This document shows, piece after piece, positions 45,214 through 54,003 of a stretch of 64,000 nt of DNA (position 1 is the first letter of the stretch; each line of letters starts with the position of its first letter). The stretch is taken from assembly GCF_900106535.1 (NCBI RefSeq), contig NZ_FNOH01000011.1:124001-188000 (forward strand), read 5' to 3'. This DNA comes from Myxococcus xanthus (lineage in GTDB: Bacteria > Myxococcota > Myxococcia > Myxococcales > Myxococcaceae). The notes beneath the pieces were generated by a model. It was not told the DNA's origin and did no database searches. It saw only the letters and a program-made list of their open reading frames with translations. The position numbers and the translations under genes are program-made.

Positions 45214-46608
45214 TCAGTAGGCGTTCTTCGACAGGAAGCCGCCCAGCGCCGTGCGCACGAGAATCTTCAGGTCCATCAGCAGCGACCAGTTCTCGATGTA
45301 GTACAGGTCGTACTCGATGCGCTTCTCGATGCACGTCTGGCCGCGCAGGCCGTTGATTTGCGCCCAGCCGGTGATGCCCGCCTTCACCTTGTGCCGCAGG
45401 TGGTAGCGCGGAATCTGCCGCTTGAACTCCTCGATGAAGACGGGGCGCTCCGGGCGCGGCCCTACCAGGCTCATGTCACCGCGCAGGACGTTGAAAAACT
45501 GAGGGAGCTCGTCCAGGGAGTACTTCCGCAGGAACGTGCCAATCACCGTGCGCCGCGGGTCGTCCGGGCAGGTCATCATCGCGCCGCCGTGCTCGGCGTC
45601 GATGCACATGGTGCGGAACTTGAGGATGGGGAAGGTGCGCCCATCCATGCCCATGCGCTCCTGACGGTAGAGCATGGGCCCACGGCTGGTGAGCCGCACC
45701 GCCAGCGCGGTGGCGGCCATGAGCGGCGCGGTGATGAGGATGGCCAGCAACGAGAAGAGGATGTCGAAGGCCCGCTTGGCCACCCGGCTCCAGCCCTCCA
45801 TCGGGTCGCCCTGGAGACGGATGATGGGCAACCCGCCGAACTCCTCCAGGCCACCATAGAGGGTGATGTACTGGTACAGGTCCGGCACCACGCGCACATC
45901 CACGGTGCGCAGGGCCAGCTTGTCCATCAGCGCCTTGACGTGGGCGTGGCCCGCCAGCGGCAGCGCGAGGATGACCTGGTCCACCGGGTGCGAATCCAGC
46001 ACCTCGTTCACCTGGTCCACGACCCCGATGACGCGCACGTCATTCACGTACTGGCCCACCTTCTCCGGGTGCAGCGTCAGCACGCCCATCACCCGGAAGC
46101 CCAGCTCGCGGTGGTGCTCCACTGTCTCGATGACCCGCTGTCCCAGGTCCCCCGCGCCGATGACGAGGATGGACTTGAGGTTGTGGCCCCGGCGCCGGAT
46201 TTCACTCACCAGATAGCGAGTCACCAGCCGGCTGCAGGTCACCAGCGCGAACGCATAGACGATGAAGATGACCAGCGTGAGGCGCGAATAGCGCTCGCGA
46301 ACGAAGTACGTCACCGCCACGAGGATGAGCGCCGCGGTGATGGTCGACTTGAATACCTCGAACACCTCGCCCGTATTCGTCCGGGAACGATTGGTGCCGT
46401 ACAGGCGTGACTGGTGGAATGTCACCGGGAAGATGACGAGCACCATCAGCAGCGAAAAGAACGAGTCCGTCCAGGGAGGTATCCCCTCCGTGACGGGCAC
46501 GATGCCGGAGAAACGCGTGGCGTACGCGAGGACGAATGCCAGCGCGAGCATCACCATGTCGGCGACGACTTTGATCGACGTGTAGAAACGCTGGAGACGA
46601 CTGAACAC
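45214..46608 (-). CDS. Polyprenyl glycosylphosphotransferase (exopolysaccharide initiating enzyme)
   Basis: The 464-residue membrane protein belongs to the WcaJ/WbaP-type family. There are four to five N-terminal membrane helices and a central CoA-binding-like Rossmann segment (SILVIGAGDLGQRVIE). A further helix precedes the catalytic sugar-transferase domain. Motifs are KFRTM, DELPQFFNVLRGDMSLVGPRPE and KVKAGITGWAQINGLRGQT. It transfers a hexose-1-phosphate to undecaprenyl phosphate to begin capsule/EPS repeat assembly. The GTG at 46608 has AGGAG upstream. Myxobacteria hold several paralogs (EpsZ, ExoE and others); which this is cannot be told here. Confidence 0.9.
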   Translation of the reverse strand: MFSRLQRFYTSIKVVADMVMLALAFVLAYATRFSGIVPVTEGIPPWTDSFFSLLMVLVIFPVTFHQSRLYGTNRSRTNTGEVFEVFKSTITAALILVAVTYFVRERYSRLTLVIFIVYAFALVTCSRLVTRYLVSEIRRRGHNLKSILVIGAGDLGQRVIETVEHHRELGFRVMGVLTLHPEKVGQYVNDVRVIGVVDQVNEVLDSHPVDQVILALPLAGHAHVKALMDKLALRTVDVRVVPDLYQYITLYGGLEEFGGLPIIRLQGDPMEGWSRVAKRAFDILFSLLAILITAPLMAATALAVRLTSRGPMLYRQERMGMDGRTFPILKFRTMCIDAEHGGAMMTCPDDPRRTVIGTFLRKYSLDELPQFFNVLRGDMSLVGPRPERPVFIEEFKRQIPRYHLRHKVKAGITGWAQINGLRGQTCIEKRIEYDLYYIENWSLLMDLKILVRTALGGFLSKNAY

Positions 46609-46826
46609 CGAAGTACTCCTGTGGCGTAATCAACGGGTGGCCACCCCGGTGCAAGACTCGCGCCCTCTTCATCCGGACGCGCGTTTTGCCCATCACCGTT
46701 TGATAGCCGCGCTTGCTAGCACGAAAAAATTTGTGAAAACAATGGGTTGCAGCGGCCCCGCCCCCCCAGCCAGGGGCGGTGTCCACCTGTTGCCCACAAA
46801 AGACCAAGACAGGAGCGACAGCGAAG

Positions 46827-47972
46827 TCACAGTCCCGCTGCGGGGCCTGGGGAATCTGGCAACACCTCCCCCAGCACCGCGTGAATCTCTCGAAGAATGG
46901 CACTTTGAAAATGCGCGCGACCGAAGCGCTCGGCCTGCGCGCGAGCGGCTTCAGGCCGAAAGCCTGCTTCCCATTCGTCGAACCGGCGCACGGCGGCGGC
47001 GAGCGATTCCGGCGTCTGTTCTGAGAAGAACATTCCCGTCCGCGCCGTCACCGTCTCGAGCGCGCCGCCCTTCCCGTAGGCGATGACGGGCCGGCCCGCC
47101 GCCTGGGATTCCAGCGGGGTGATGCCGAAATCCTCCTCGGGCGTGAAGATGAGCGCGCGAGCGTCTCGGTATAGCGCCGGAAGCGACGCATCCAAGACAT
47201 TGCCAAGGAAGCGAATATTTTCGGGCAGGCTTCCGGCGCTCAGGCGCGCGGCCTCCTGGCCCGCTCCCACCACCCAGAGCTGCGCATCCAGGCTTCGGAA
47301 CGCCTCCAACGCCACGTCCAATCGCTTGTACGGCGCGAAGGCCCCCAGCCAGAGGAAGTAGCCCCCCTGGCCTCCCCCCTCTAGAGGGACCTGGGCGAAG
47401 CGCTCCAGGGAGACGGGCGGGTGGATGACCGACGCCTCGCGGCCCCAGAAGCGCTGCACCTTGGTGGCGATGTGTCGACTGTTGGCGATGAAACGATCGA
47501 CCCCCGCCGCCGTCCGGCGGTCCCACCGGCGCAGCCAGGGCCGGACGGCATGGGCCGCCGCGCGCACCGGGAGGCCCGTGCGTCCGGGGCCGAAATAGTC
47601 GTCGAACAAATCCCACATGTACCGCATGGGCGCGTGCACGTAGCTCAGGTGCGGCGTGCCCCGCGGCGTGCGCAGGCCCTTGGCCACGCAGTGACTGGAG
47701 GAGAGGACCAGGTCGTACTTCCCCTGGAGTTGCAGGGACTCGATGGCCTTCGGCATCAGCGGCAGGAAGTGCCGGTAGCGCGCGTGGATGCCGGGGATGT
47801 GCTGAAGGAAGGACGTGAAGATGCGGCGGGACTCGATGGCCGGCGACTGGGAGCCCGGCTTGTGGATGAGCGTGTAGATGTCCGCGTCTGGCAGGACTTC
47901 GCAGAGGGCATCAAGGACGCGCTCACCACCTCGGTGGGTGACGAGCCAATCGTGGACCAGGGCAACCTTCAC
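46827..47972 (-). CDS. GT4-family glycosyltransferase
   Basis: The 381-residue glycosyltransferase starts VKVALVHDWLVTHRGGERVL, the typical N-terminal strand of this group. The GT4 EX7E motif is in EEDFGITPLE. The GTG at 47972 is chosen because conserved sequence begins there; the longer ORF to 48359 is antisense to the next gene. It likely adds a sugar to a lipid-linked saccharide in the cytoplasm. It is separated from the glycosylphosphotransferase by 218 bases and is divergent from the second transferase. Confidence 0.88.
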   Translation of the reverse strand: MKVALVHDWLVTHRGGERVLDALCEVLPDADIYTLIHKPGSQSPAIESRRIFTSFLQHIPGIHARYRHFLPLMPKAIESLQLQGKYDLVLSSSHCVAKGLRTPRGTPHLSYVHAPMRYMWDLFDDYFGPGRTGLPVRAAAHAVRPWLRRWDRRTAAGVDRFIANSRHIATKVQRFWGREASVIHPPVSLERFAQVPLEGGGQGGYFLWLGAFAPYKRLDVALEAFRSLDAQLWVVGAGQEAARLSAGSLPENIRFLGNVLDASLPALYRDARALIFTPEEDFGITPLESQAAGRPVIAYGKGGALETVTARTGMFFSEQTPESLAAAVRRFDEWEAGFRPEAARAQAERFGRAHFQSAILREIHAVLGEVLPDSPGPAAGL

Positions 47973-48076
47973 GGCACGGCTTCTAGCACTGGGCGCGAGC
48001 GGCGCGGCAAGCGTCGATAGGCCCCCGCGTGCCCGCCCGCCCCCCCTGGAGGCCGCACGTGTGGTACGCGGAGGCC

Positions 48077-49192
48077 GTGGCCCACGTCCTCCTCGACCTG
48101 CGCATGGTGCGCGGCCGGCTGCATGGGATTGCCCGTTACGCCCTGGAGCTGGCGCGGCGGATGCCCGTGCTCGCGCCCGACCTGCACTTCTCCGCGTTGG
48201 TGCCCCCCGAAGGGCTCGCGCCCGACCTGGGTGCGCTGACGCCGCGCATGCCGCTGCATCGTGCGCTGGCCGGGTTTCTTTCGCCCCTCGAGCAGCCGGC
48301 GCTGGCGGCGGACCTGGTGAAGCTGGCGCCGGATGCGTTCCACGCCACGTCCTTTTCACTGCCCCTCTTCTGGAACGGGCGGCTGGTGGCCACTCTCCAC
48401 GACGCCAATCACCTGGCGCTGGCGGACCAGTACACGCCGGCCCAGTCCATCTACTACCGCGTGGTGGTGGGCCCTCGCGCGAAGCGGGCCACCGCGCTGG
48501 TGACGGTGTCCGAGTTCTCGCGCGACGAGCTCGCGAAGCACCTCAAGCTGTCGCCCTACCGCCTCCAGGTGATTCACAACGGGGTGGATGCCCGCTTCCA
48601 GCCGCCGACCCAGGCCGAGGCCGCCGCGTTCCGCGAACGGTACGAGCTGCCAGCGCGCTACGTGGCGGCGGTGGGCAACGCCAAACGCTTCAAGAACCTG
48701 GCGCTGCTGAAGGATTTCGCCGGGGAGTTGCCGGTGCCCGTGGTGCTGCTGGCGGGCAAGGGCGCGGTGGCGCACGAGCTGGGGCTTCACGAGAACGTGG
48801 TCGATTTGGAGGAGCTGCCCGAGGACCAGATGCCGCTGTTCTACGGCGCGGCGTCGGCGCTCCTGCTGCCCTCGCGCTACGAAGGCTTCGGGCTGCCGGC
48901 CCTGGAGGCCATGGGCGCGGGCTGCCCGGTGCTGGCGTCGGATACGACGGCCCTGCCCGAGGTCGTGGGCAACGCGGCGTTGAGGCTCTCCCCGGACGAC
49001 GCGGCGGCGTGGCGTGAAGCGACGCTGCGCGTGCTTCGCGACGACGTGCTGAGCCGGGAGCTGGTGGAGCTGGGCCGGGAGCGCGTGGCGCGCTTCACCT
49101 GGGACGACTGTGCCCGGCGCACCCTGGCCGTCTACCGCCGCGTGCTGGAGGCCCCGGCGCCCGGAGGCTCGCGCGGGACGCCTCGCCGTTAG
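48077..49192 (+). CDS. GT4-family glycosyltransferase
   Basis: The 371-residue glycosyltransferase has an N-terminal segment (VAHVLLDLRMVRGRLHGIAR) and an EX7E motif YEGFGLPALEAMGAG. The GTG at 48077 with GGAGG five bases upstream is preferred over 48029. The stop overlaps the stop of the converging ligase/polymerase gene (TTAG, 49189-49192). It is likely part of the same polysaccharide pathway as its neighbours. Confidence 0.88.
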   Translation: MAHVLLDLRMVRGRLHGIARYALELARRMPVLAPDLHFSALVPPEGLAPDLGALTPRMPLHRALAGFLSPLEQPALAADLVKLAPDAFHATSFSLPLFWNGRLVATLHDANHLALADQYTPAQSIYYRVVVGPRAKRATALVTVSEFSRDELAKHLKLSPYRLQVIHNGVDARFQPPTQAEAAAFRERYELPARYVAAVGNAKRFKNLALLKDFAGELPVPVVLLAGKGAVAHELGLHENVVDLEELPEDQMPLFYGAASALLLPSRYEGFGLPALEAMGAGCPVLASDTTALPEVVGNAALRLSPDDAAAWREATLRVLRDDVLSRELVELGRERVARFTWDDCARRTLAVYRRVLEAPAPGGSRGTPRR

Positions 49193-50514
49193 GGCGTGGG
49201 CCCGGGCGCGCCTTCCATCTCCAGGTGCCCCTGACGGGCCTCCCGGCCGCGCAGGCGTTCACTGCCCTCGCACAGCCCCAGTCCCCAGATGAGCGAGAAG
49301 GACAGGTACACGCTGGAGTGGAACGGCAGGTAGTGCACCAACGCGAGGATGTGGAAGCCCACCCAGGACAGTAGGGCGCCCGTGGCCGCGATGGAGCCCT
49401 GACGGTAGCGCCGGATGAGGGCGCGCCCCAGCAGGCCGTGCATCGCCAGCATCAGCAACAGCCCCACCAGGCCCGTCTCCGCCCACACCGTCAGCCAGAG
49501 GTTGTGCGAATCGGTGGCCAGCAGGTCGGTGATGCCCGTCTCGTCCTGCGTGGCCAGGGCGGCCGGCTTGTGGTTGCCGAAGCCCACGCCCGTCAGCGGG
49601 TATTCACGCACCAGGCTCCAGCCCACGGCCATGGCGTGCTCGCGCTCTCCGCCGTAGATGTTGCCCAGCGCCTTCTCCATTCGCGTGCGCCAGGCCGGGC
49701 TCATGGAGACGACGGCCACCAGCGCGAACAGGAGCGCCAACCCCATCTTCCGCGCGGAGCCCTGGACCAGCAGCAGCAACGCCACCACGCTCACGAGCAA
49801 TGCCGCGCCCAGCGCCGCGCGCGCGAAGGCGTTGTAGATGGAGATGAGCATCCCCATCACCACCGCCCCCGCCAGGATGCGCCGCCGCGCCTGGTCCGCG
49901 CTGCCCAGCACCGACAGCGCGGGCCCGAGCGCCGCGATGGCGCCGTGCGCGAAGCGAAGCCGGTGGGAGAAGAAGCCACCCGCCGCGTAGCGCGGAGACT
50001 CCTCGGTGCCGAAGTTCTCGTGCAGTCGCCCCAGGTTGAGCTTGAGGAAGGAGGGCAGCTCCACGGACCAGCGCACCCGGTTCTGGAACACGCCCAGCAG
50101 CGCGGCCAGCAGCCACCCTCCCGCGAGGACGCCCGCCAGCAGCAGCCACGGCACGCCCACGGCGCCAATGCACGCGGCCGCGGCGCCCGCCACCGAGTCC
50201 AGCACCTGGCCGTACCGCGCGCCGCGCGGCCACGACACCGCCGCGCCCGTCAGCAGCGCCACGGCGGGCGACGCCGCCTGCCACAGGCACAGCACCCCAC
50301 TGGCCCCGACATAGGCGCGCACGTCCGGCGCCAGGCGGAGCCGCCCTCGCACCAGCAGAATCGCCGCCAGCAGCACCGCCGCGCCCGTCGCCACCTGGAG
50401 GACGACCTCCGCCAGCACCAGGCCCACGGTCCACAGCACGAGCACGGCGTTGATGGCGCGGCGCCAGCGCAGGTCCAGCGGAAGCTCGGACACGGTTCCC
50501 ATGAGCGCGGACAC
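49189..50514 (-). CDS. O-antigen ligase/polymerase-like (Wzy/WaaL family) membrane protein
   Basis: The 441-residue protein has about ten to twelve hydrophobic helices. A large periplasmic loop holds GVGFGNHKPAAL and ATDSHNLWLTVWAETGLVGL, the characteristic Wzy_C segment. It either polymerises repeat units or ligates glycan to lipid A. It is the last gene of the pur/lpt operon: the GTG start lies one base after the lptG stop. Linkage to lptFG favours a lipopolysaccharide role, but the neighbouring EPS-type genes leave both options open. Confidence 0.85.
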   Translation of the reverse strand: MSALMGTVSELPLDLRWRRAINAVLVLWTVGLVLAEVVLQVATGAAVLLAAILLVRGRLRLAPDVRAYVGASGVLCLWQAASPAVALLTGAAVSWPRGARYGQVLDSVAGAAAACIGAVGVPWLLLAGVLAGGWLLAALLGVFQNRVRWSVELPSFLKLNLGRLHENFGTEESPRYAAGGFFSHRLRFAHGAIAALGPALSVLGSADQARRRILAGAVVMGMLISIYNAFARAALGAALLVSVVALLLLVQGSARKMGLALLFALVAVVSMSPAWRTRMEKALGNIYGGEREHAMAVGWSLVREYPLTGVGFGNHKPAALATQDETGITDLLATDSHNLWLTVWAETGLVGLLLMLAMHGLLGRALIRRYRQGSIAATGALLSWVGFHILALVHYLPFHSSVYLSFSLIWGLGLCEGSERLRGREARQGHLEMEGAPGPTP

Positions 50515-50515
50515 G

Positions 50516-51631
50516 CTATCTCACCAGCAGCGAGCGCCGCGGCAGGTGCAACCGGCCCTCGCGCTGCAACCACACGGCGCCCGCGATGAGGCCCAGCAGC
50601 ACGGTGGGCGTCCACGCGGCGACGCCAGGAGACAACCGCTCCGTGAGCACCAGGGTCCGGCACACCATCATCAAGCCCCACATCGCCACCGCCGTCAGCA
50701 GGCCCTCGATGATGGCGGCCGTGAGATGCCCTCGCCGGTTGGCGCGCAGGGCCAGCCCCACCCCCAGCAGCGCCGCGGGGAACGCCGCCATCGGGTAGGC
50801 GAAGCGGTTGTGCAGGGCCAGCTCGAACTGCTTCGTCGCCAGGCCCACGTCGCGGCGCGCGACAATCTGCTCGCGCAGCTCGGACGCCCGCATCTGCTCC
50901 GGCCGCCCCGGCCGGATGCGGAACGCGGTGACGGCCACGCCCAGGTCGTACTCCGCTTCCGGGAGCTGCCGTACGGACGTCTTCCCCTCGCCGTCGAAGG
51001 TGCGCTCCACCACGTCCGTCAGGCGCCAGCGCATGCCTTCCACCGGGAACATGCCGGATGCGTCCAGGCGCCGCTGGAGGTCGAAGGACTCCGTCACCGT
51101 GAAGACGGACACGTCCTGGAAGCCCTCCTGCGCGCTGCCGCCCCGGAGGAAGAAGATGTTGTCCCCACGCCGGAACCACTGCTTCGGCGTGTAGTAGAAG
51201 CGCCAGTCGCCCCACTTGTTGAAGCGCTGGGTGGTGATTTCGTCCACGCGCCGGCCGGAGTACGTCGCCACCCGCTCGTCGAAGGCCACCAGGCCCACGC
51301 AGGCCACGAACGACGCCACGAGGATGGGCAGGTACAGCGCGGACGGGCCGAAGGTCAGCGCCCGGATGGCCGTCACCTCGCCCTGCTTGCGCAGCGCGGA
51401 CACCGTGGTGCCCGCCGCCAGCAGCAGCGCCGCCGGTCCCAGTTGCTGCACCGACATCATCGCCTTGTAGAAGTAGAGCTCCGCCGCGTCCCAGACCCAG
51501 CCCGGGCCCGTGTACAGCTTCGCGCGGTCCACGAAGTCCACCACCACGAACACCAGCACCAGGCCCGCGAGGATGCCCAGGGCGAAGCGCAGGTACGTGC
51601 GCAGCACGTAGATGAAGAGCGTCCCCCTCAC
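50516..51631 (-). CDS. lptG: LPS export permease, LptF/LptG (YjgP/YjgQ) family, second copy
   Basis: The 371-residue protein starts VRGTLFIYVLRTYLRFALGI at a GTG overlapping the lptF stop (GTGA). It has two transmembrane helix groups with a periplasmic beta-jellyroll region between them, the normal plan for this family (about 350-390 residues). With LptF and the ATPase LptB it extracts LPS from the inner membrane. The name lptG follows from its position after lptF; the two are not distinguished by a decisive motif. No lptB is in this window. Confidence 0.87.
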   Translation of the reverse strand: MRGTLFIYVLRTYLRFALGILAGLVLVFVVVDFVDRAKLYTGPGWVWDAAELYFYKAMMSVQQLGPAALLLAAGTTVSALRKQGEVTAIRALTFGPSALYLPILVASFVACVGLVAFDERVATYSGRRVDEITTQRFNKWGDWRFYYTPKQWFRRGDNIFFLRGGSAQEGFQDVSVFTVTESFDLQRRLDASGMFPVEGMRWRLTDVVERTFDGEGKTSVRQLPEAEYDLGVAVTAFRIRPGRPEQMRASELREQIVARRDVGLATKQFELALHNRFAYPMAAFPAALLGVGLALRANRRGHLTAAIIEGLLTAVAMWGLMMVCRTLVLTERLSPGVAAWTPTVLLGLIAGAVWLQREGRLHLPRRSLLVR

Positions 51632-52740
51632 TTGACCGTCCCCGAGCGGCTCACCCGGTACAGGGCCACCAGCCCCACCGCGACGAACACCAGATTGGCC
51701 ATCTGCCCCGCCAGGCCCGCGGGCAGTTGGCCCTTCTGCCCCATCTGCTCGAAGACGCGGCTCAGCAGGTAGTAGAGGACGTAGCCCCCCAGCGTCAGCA
51801 GGTAGCCCCACGCCCGGCCCGACTGGCGCCGGCCCATGGCCAGCGGTGTGCCCAACAGCGCGAAGGCGATGGGCGCCAGCGCGTTCCCCAACCGGCTGTG
51901 CAGCGCCATCCGGTACATGCGCGCATCCTCGCCCTGCGCTTCCGCCTCGCGCGCCGCCTCCATCAGTTCGCCGGGCGTCAGCTCCTCGCGGGAGTAGGAG
52001 AAGCGGCTGCGCTTGCCCATGGAAGCGCCCACGCCCACGCTGATTTCGGCCTGGTCGAACCGGATGATGCTGTACTCCTCCGTCTCGCGGCCCGCGGAGC
52101 GGTGCACCTCCCCCGCCTCCAGCGCGAAGCGCAGCACCTCGCCGCTGGTGGACGTGCCCACCTGCCCCCGCTGCGCCAGCACCAGCAGCGGCGAATTCGC
52201 CTCCCGGTCGTCATGCAGGAGCACGTTGGTCCACTTCCCGTCCGCGGACACCTGCTCCGCGTACAGCGTCAAGTTGCTGAGGTCCTCGTAGAAGACGCCA
52301 GACTTCACGTCGCCCACGGCGTTCTTCCGGATGACCTCGCTCACCAGCACCTTCAAGCCCGTCAGGCCCCAGGGCTGCGCCGTGGAGGTGATGACCAGCA
52401 TCAGCACGCTGAGCGCCACCGCGATGCCCATCGGCGCGGCCAGCAGGCGCACCGGCCCGATGCCCAGCGCCTGGAGCGCGACCAGCTCCCGGTCCTCGCC
52501 CAGCCGCCCCAGCCCCAGGAGGATGGCCAGCAGGAAGGCGATGGGCAGCGCCATCATCAGGAAGTGCGGCGCCAGGTAGGCCAGCAACCGCGCCATGTCC
52601 ACCAGCGTCACCGACGAGCCCAGCAGCACGTCGGTGCCCCGCAGGAACTGCATGACGAAGAGCAGCAGGAACATGAACGCCACCCACACGCCGAGCGGGA
52701 CCAGCAGCTCCCCGAGCAGGTAGCGCGAAAGGCGGTTCAC
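51628..52740 (-). CDS. lptF: LPS export permease, LptF/LptG family, first copy
   Basis: The 370-residue YjgP/YjgQ permease begins MNRLSRYLLGELLVPLGVWV. The early helix pair contains the coupling-type segment GRLGEDRELVALQALGIGPV. A periplasmic domain and C-terminal helices follow. It overlaps purD upstream and lptG downstream by GTGA, so all are co-translated. It partners with LptG and LptB in LPS transport. Confidence 0.9.
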   Translation of the reverse strand: MNRLSRYLLGELLVPLGVWVAFMFLLLFVMQFLRGTDVLLGSSVTLVDMARLLAYLAPHFLMMALPIAFLLAILLGLGRLGEDRELVALQALGIGPVRLLAAPMGIAVALSVLMLVITSTAQPWGLTGLKVLVSEVIRKNAVGDVKSGVFYEDLSNLTLYAEQVSADGKWTNVLLHDDREANSPLLVLAQRGQVGTSTSGEVLRFALEAGEVHRSAGRETEEYSIIRFDQAEISVGVGASMGKRSRFSYSREELTPGELMEAAREAEAQGEDARMYRMALHSRLGNALAPIAFALLGTPLAMGRRQSGRAWGYLLTLGGYVLYYLLSRVFEQMGQKGQLPAGLAGQMANLVFVAVGLVALYRVSRSGTVK

Positions 52741-54002
52741 GGGGCGGCCTTCATCCCTCGCGCGCCGATGTCCCGGCGGAAGTGCATGCCCTCGAAGCGC
52801 ACGGTCGCCACCGCCGCGTAGGCCCGCTCACGTGCCTGAGCCAGGTCCTCGCCCCGCGCGCACACCGTCAGCACCCGGCCTCCGGCCGTCACGACGCCGC
52901 CGTCGCGCGCCTCCGCGCCCGCCAGGAACACCGTGGCGTCGGGTGGCACCGCGTCCAGCCCTTCAATCCGCTGGCCCTTCTCCGGCGCGTCCGGATAGCC
53001 CCGCGCCGCCAGCACCACGCCCACCGAGGCACCAAGCGCGGACACCAGCGTCCGCGGCACGAGCGCGCCCCGGGCACACGCGTCCAGCAACGGCAGCAGG
53101 TCCTCCCCCAGTTGCATCATCAACACCTGCGTCTCCGGGTCACCGAAGCGCGCGTTGAACTCCAGCACCTTCGGGCCGCCGCGCGTGAGCATCAGCCCCG
53201 CATACAGCACACCCCGGAAGGGAATTCCGCGCCGGCGCAACACGGCCAGCGTCGGGGCGACCACGCGCTCGCCCACCTCGGCGAGCTGCGCGGCGGACAG
53301 GAAAGGCGCGGGGCTGTACGCGCCCATGCCGCCGGTGTTCGGCCCGGTATCGCCTTCGCCCACGCGCTTGTGGTCCTGGGATAAGGGAAGCATGGCGTAG
53401 CGCTCGCCATCACACAGCGCCATCGCGGACACCTCTTCGCCCTCCAGCAGCTCCTCCAGGACCATCGTCTGGCCCGCCACGCCCATGGCCCCCACGGCGC
53501 GCACCGCCGCGCGCGCGGCCTCGACGTCGTGGGCGACGATGACGCCCTTGCCCGCCGCCAGGCCATCCGCCTTGACGACGATGCGGCCCTGCGCCACCGC
53601 GTAGGCTTCCGCCGCCGCCATGTCGGTGAAGGTCTGGAAGGCGGCGGTGGGCACGCCGGCCTCGGCCATGATCTCCTTCGCGAAGGCCTTGGACCCTTCG
53701 ATGCGCGCGCCCGCCGCCACGGGCCCGAAGCAGGGGATGCCCGCGTCGGCCAGCGCGTCAGCGACCCCCGCGACCAGCGGCGCCTCTGGCCCCACCACCA
53801 CCAGGTCCACGGCCTCGCGCTTCGCGAACGCGGCGACTTCCTCCGGTGCGTCCGCGCGCAGGGCCACGTTCGTGCCCAGCTTCGCCGTGCCCGGGTTGCC
53901 CGGACCGCACAAGAGCTGGGTCAACATGGGGCTCTGCGACAGCTTCCACGCGAGCGCGTGCTCACGGCCACCGGAACCGAGCAGCAGGACCTTCACATCC
54001 AC
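52737..54002 (-). CDS. purD: Phosphoribosylamine--glycine ligase
   Basis: The 421-residue ATP-grasp ligase catalyses the second step of purine synthesis (phosphoribosylamine + glycine to GAR). Motifs are LLLGSGGREHALAWKL at the N-terminus, VVGPEAPLVAGVADAL, the ATP-grasp strand VVKADGLAAGKGVIV and the family segment GGMGAYSPAP. Length matches the family. The GTG at 54002 or one two codons later (53996) could be the start; the latter has better ribosome-binding spacing. It lies one base from the previous gene's stop. Confidence 0.95.
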   Translation of the reverse strand: MDVKVLLLGSGGREHALAWKLSQSPMLTQLLCGPGNPGTAKLGTNVALRADAPEEVAAFAKREAVDLVVVGPEAPLVAGVADALADAGIPCFGPVAAGARIEGSKAFAKEIMAEAGVPTAAFQTFTDMAAAEAYAVAQGRIVVKADGLAAGKGVIVAHDVEAARAAVRAVGAMGVAGQTMVLEELLEGEEVSAMALCDGERYAMLPLSQDHKRVGEGDTGPNTGGMGAYSPAPFLSAAQLAEVGERVVAPTLAVLRRRGIPFRGVLYAGLMLTRGGPKVLEFNARFGDPETQVLMMQLGEDLLPLLDACARGALVPRTLVSALGASVGVVLAARGYPDAPEKGQRIEGLDAVPPDATVFLAGAEARDGGVVTAGGRVLTVCARGEDLAQARERAYAAVATVRFEGMHFRRDIGARGMKAAP

Positions 54003-54003
54003 C

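Noticed and set aside
46690-46760. AT-rich stretch upstream of the glycosylphosphotransferase considered as a promoter
   Set aside because: The poly-T/poly-A run is suggestive, but no -35/-10 pair with proper spacing could be fixed with confidence.
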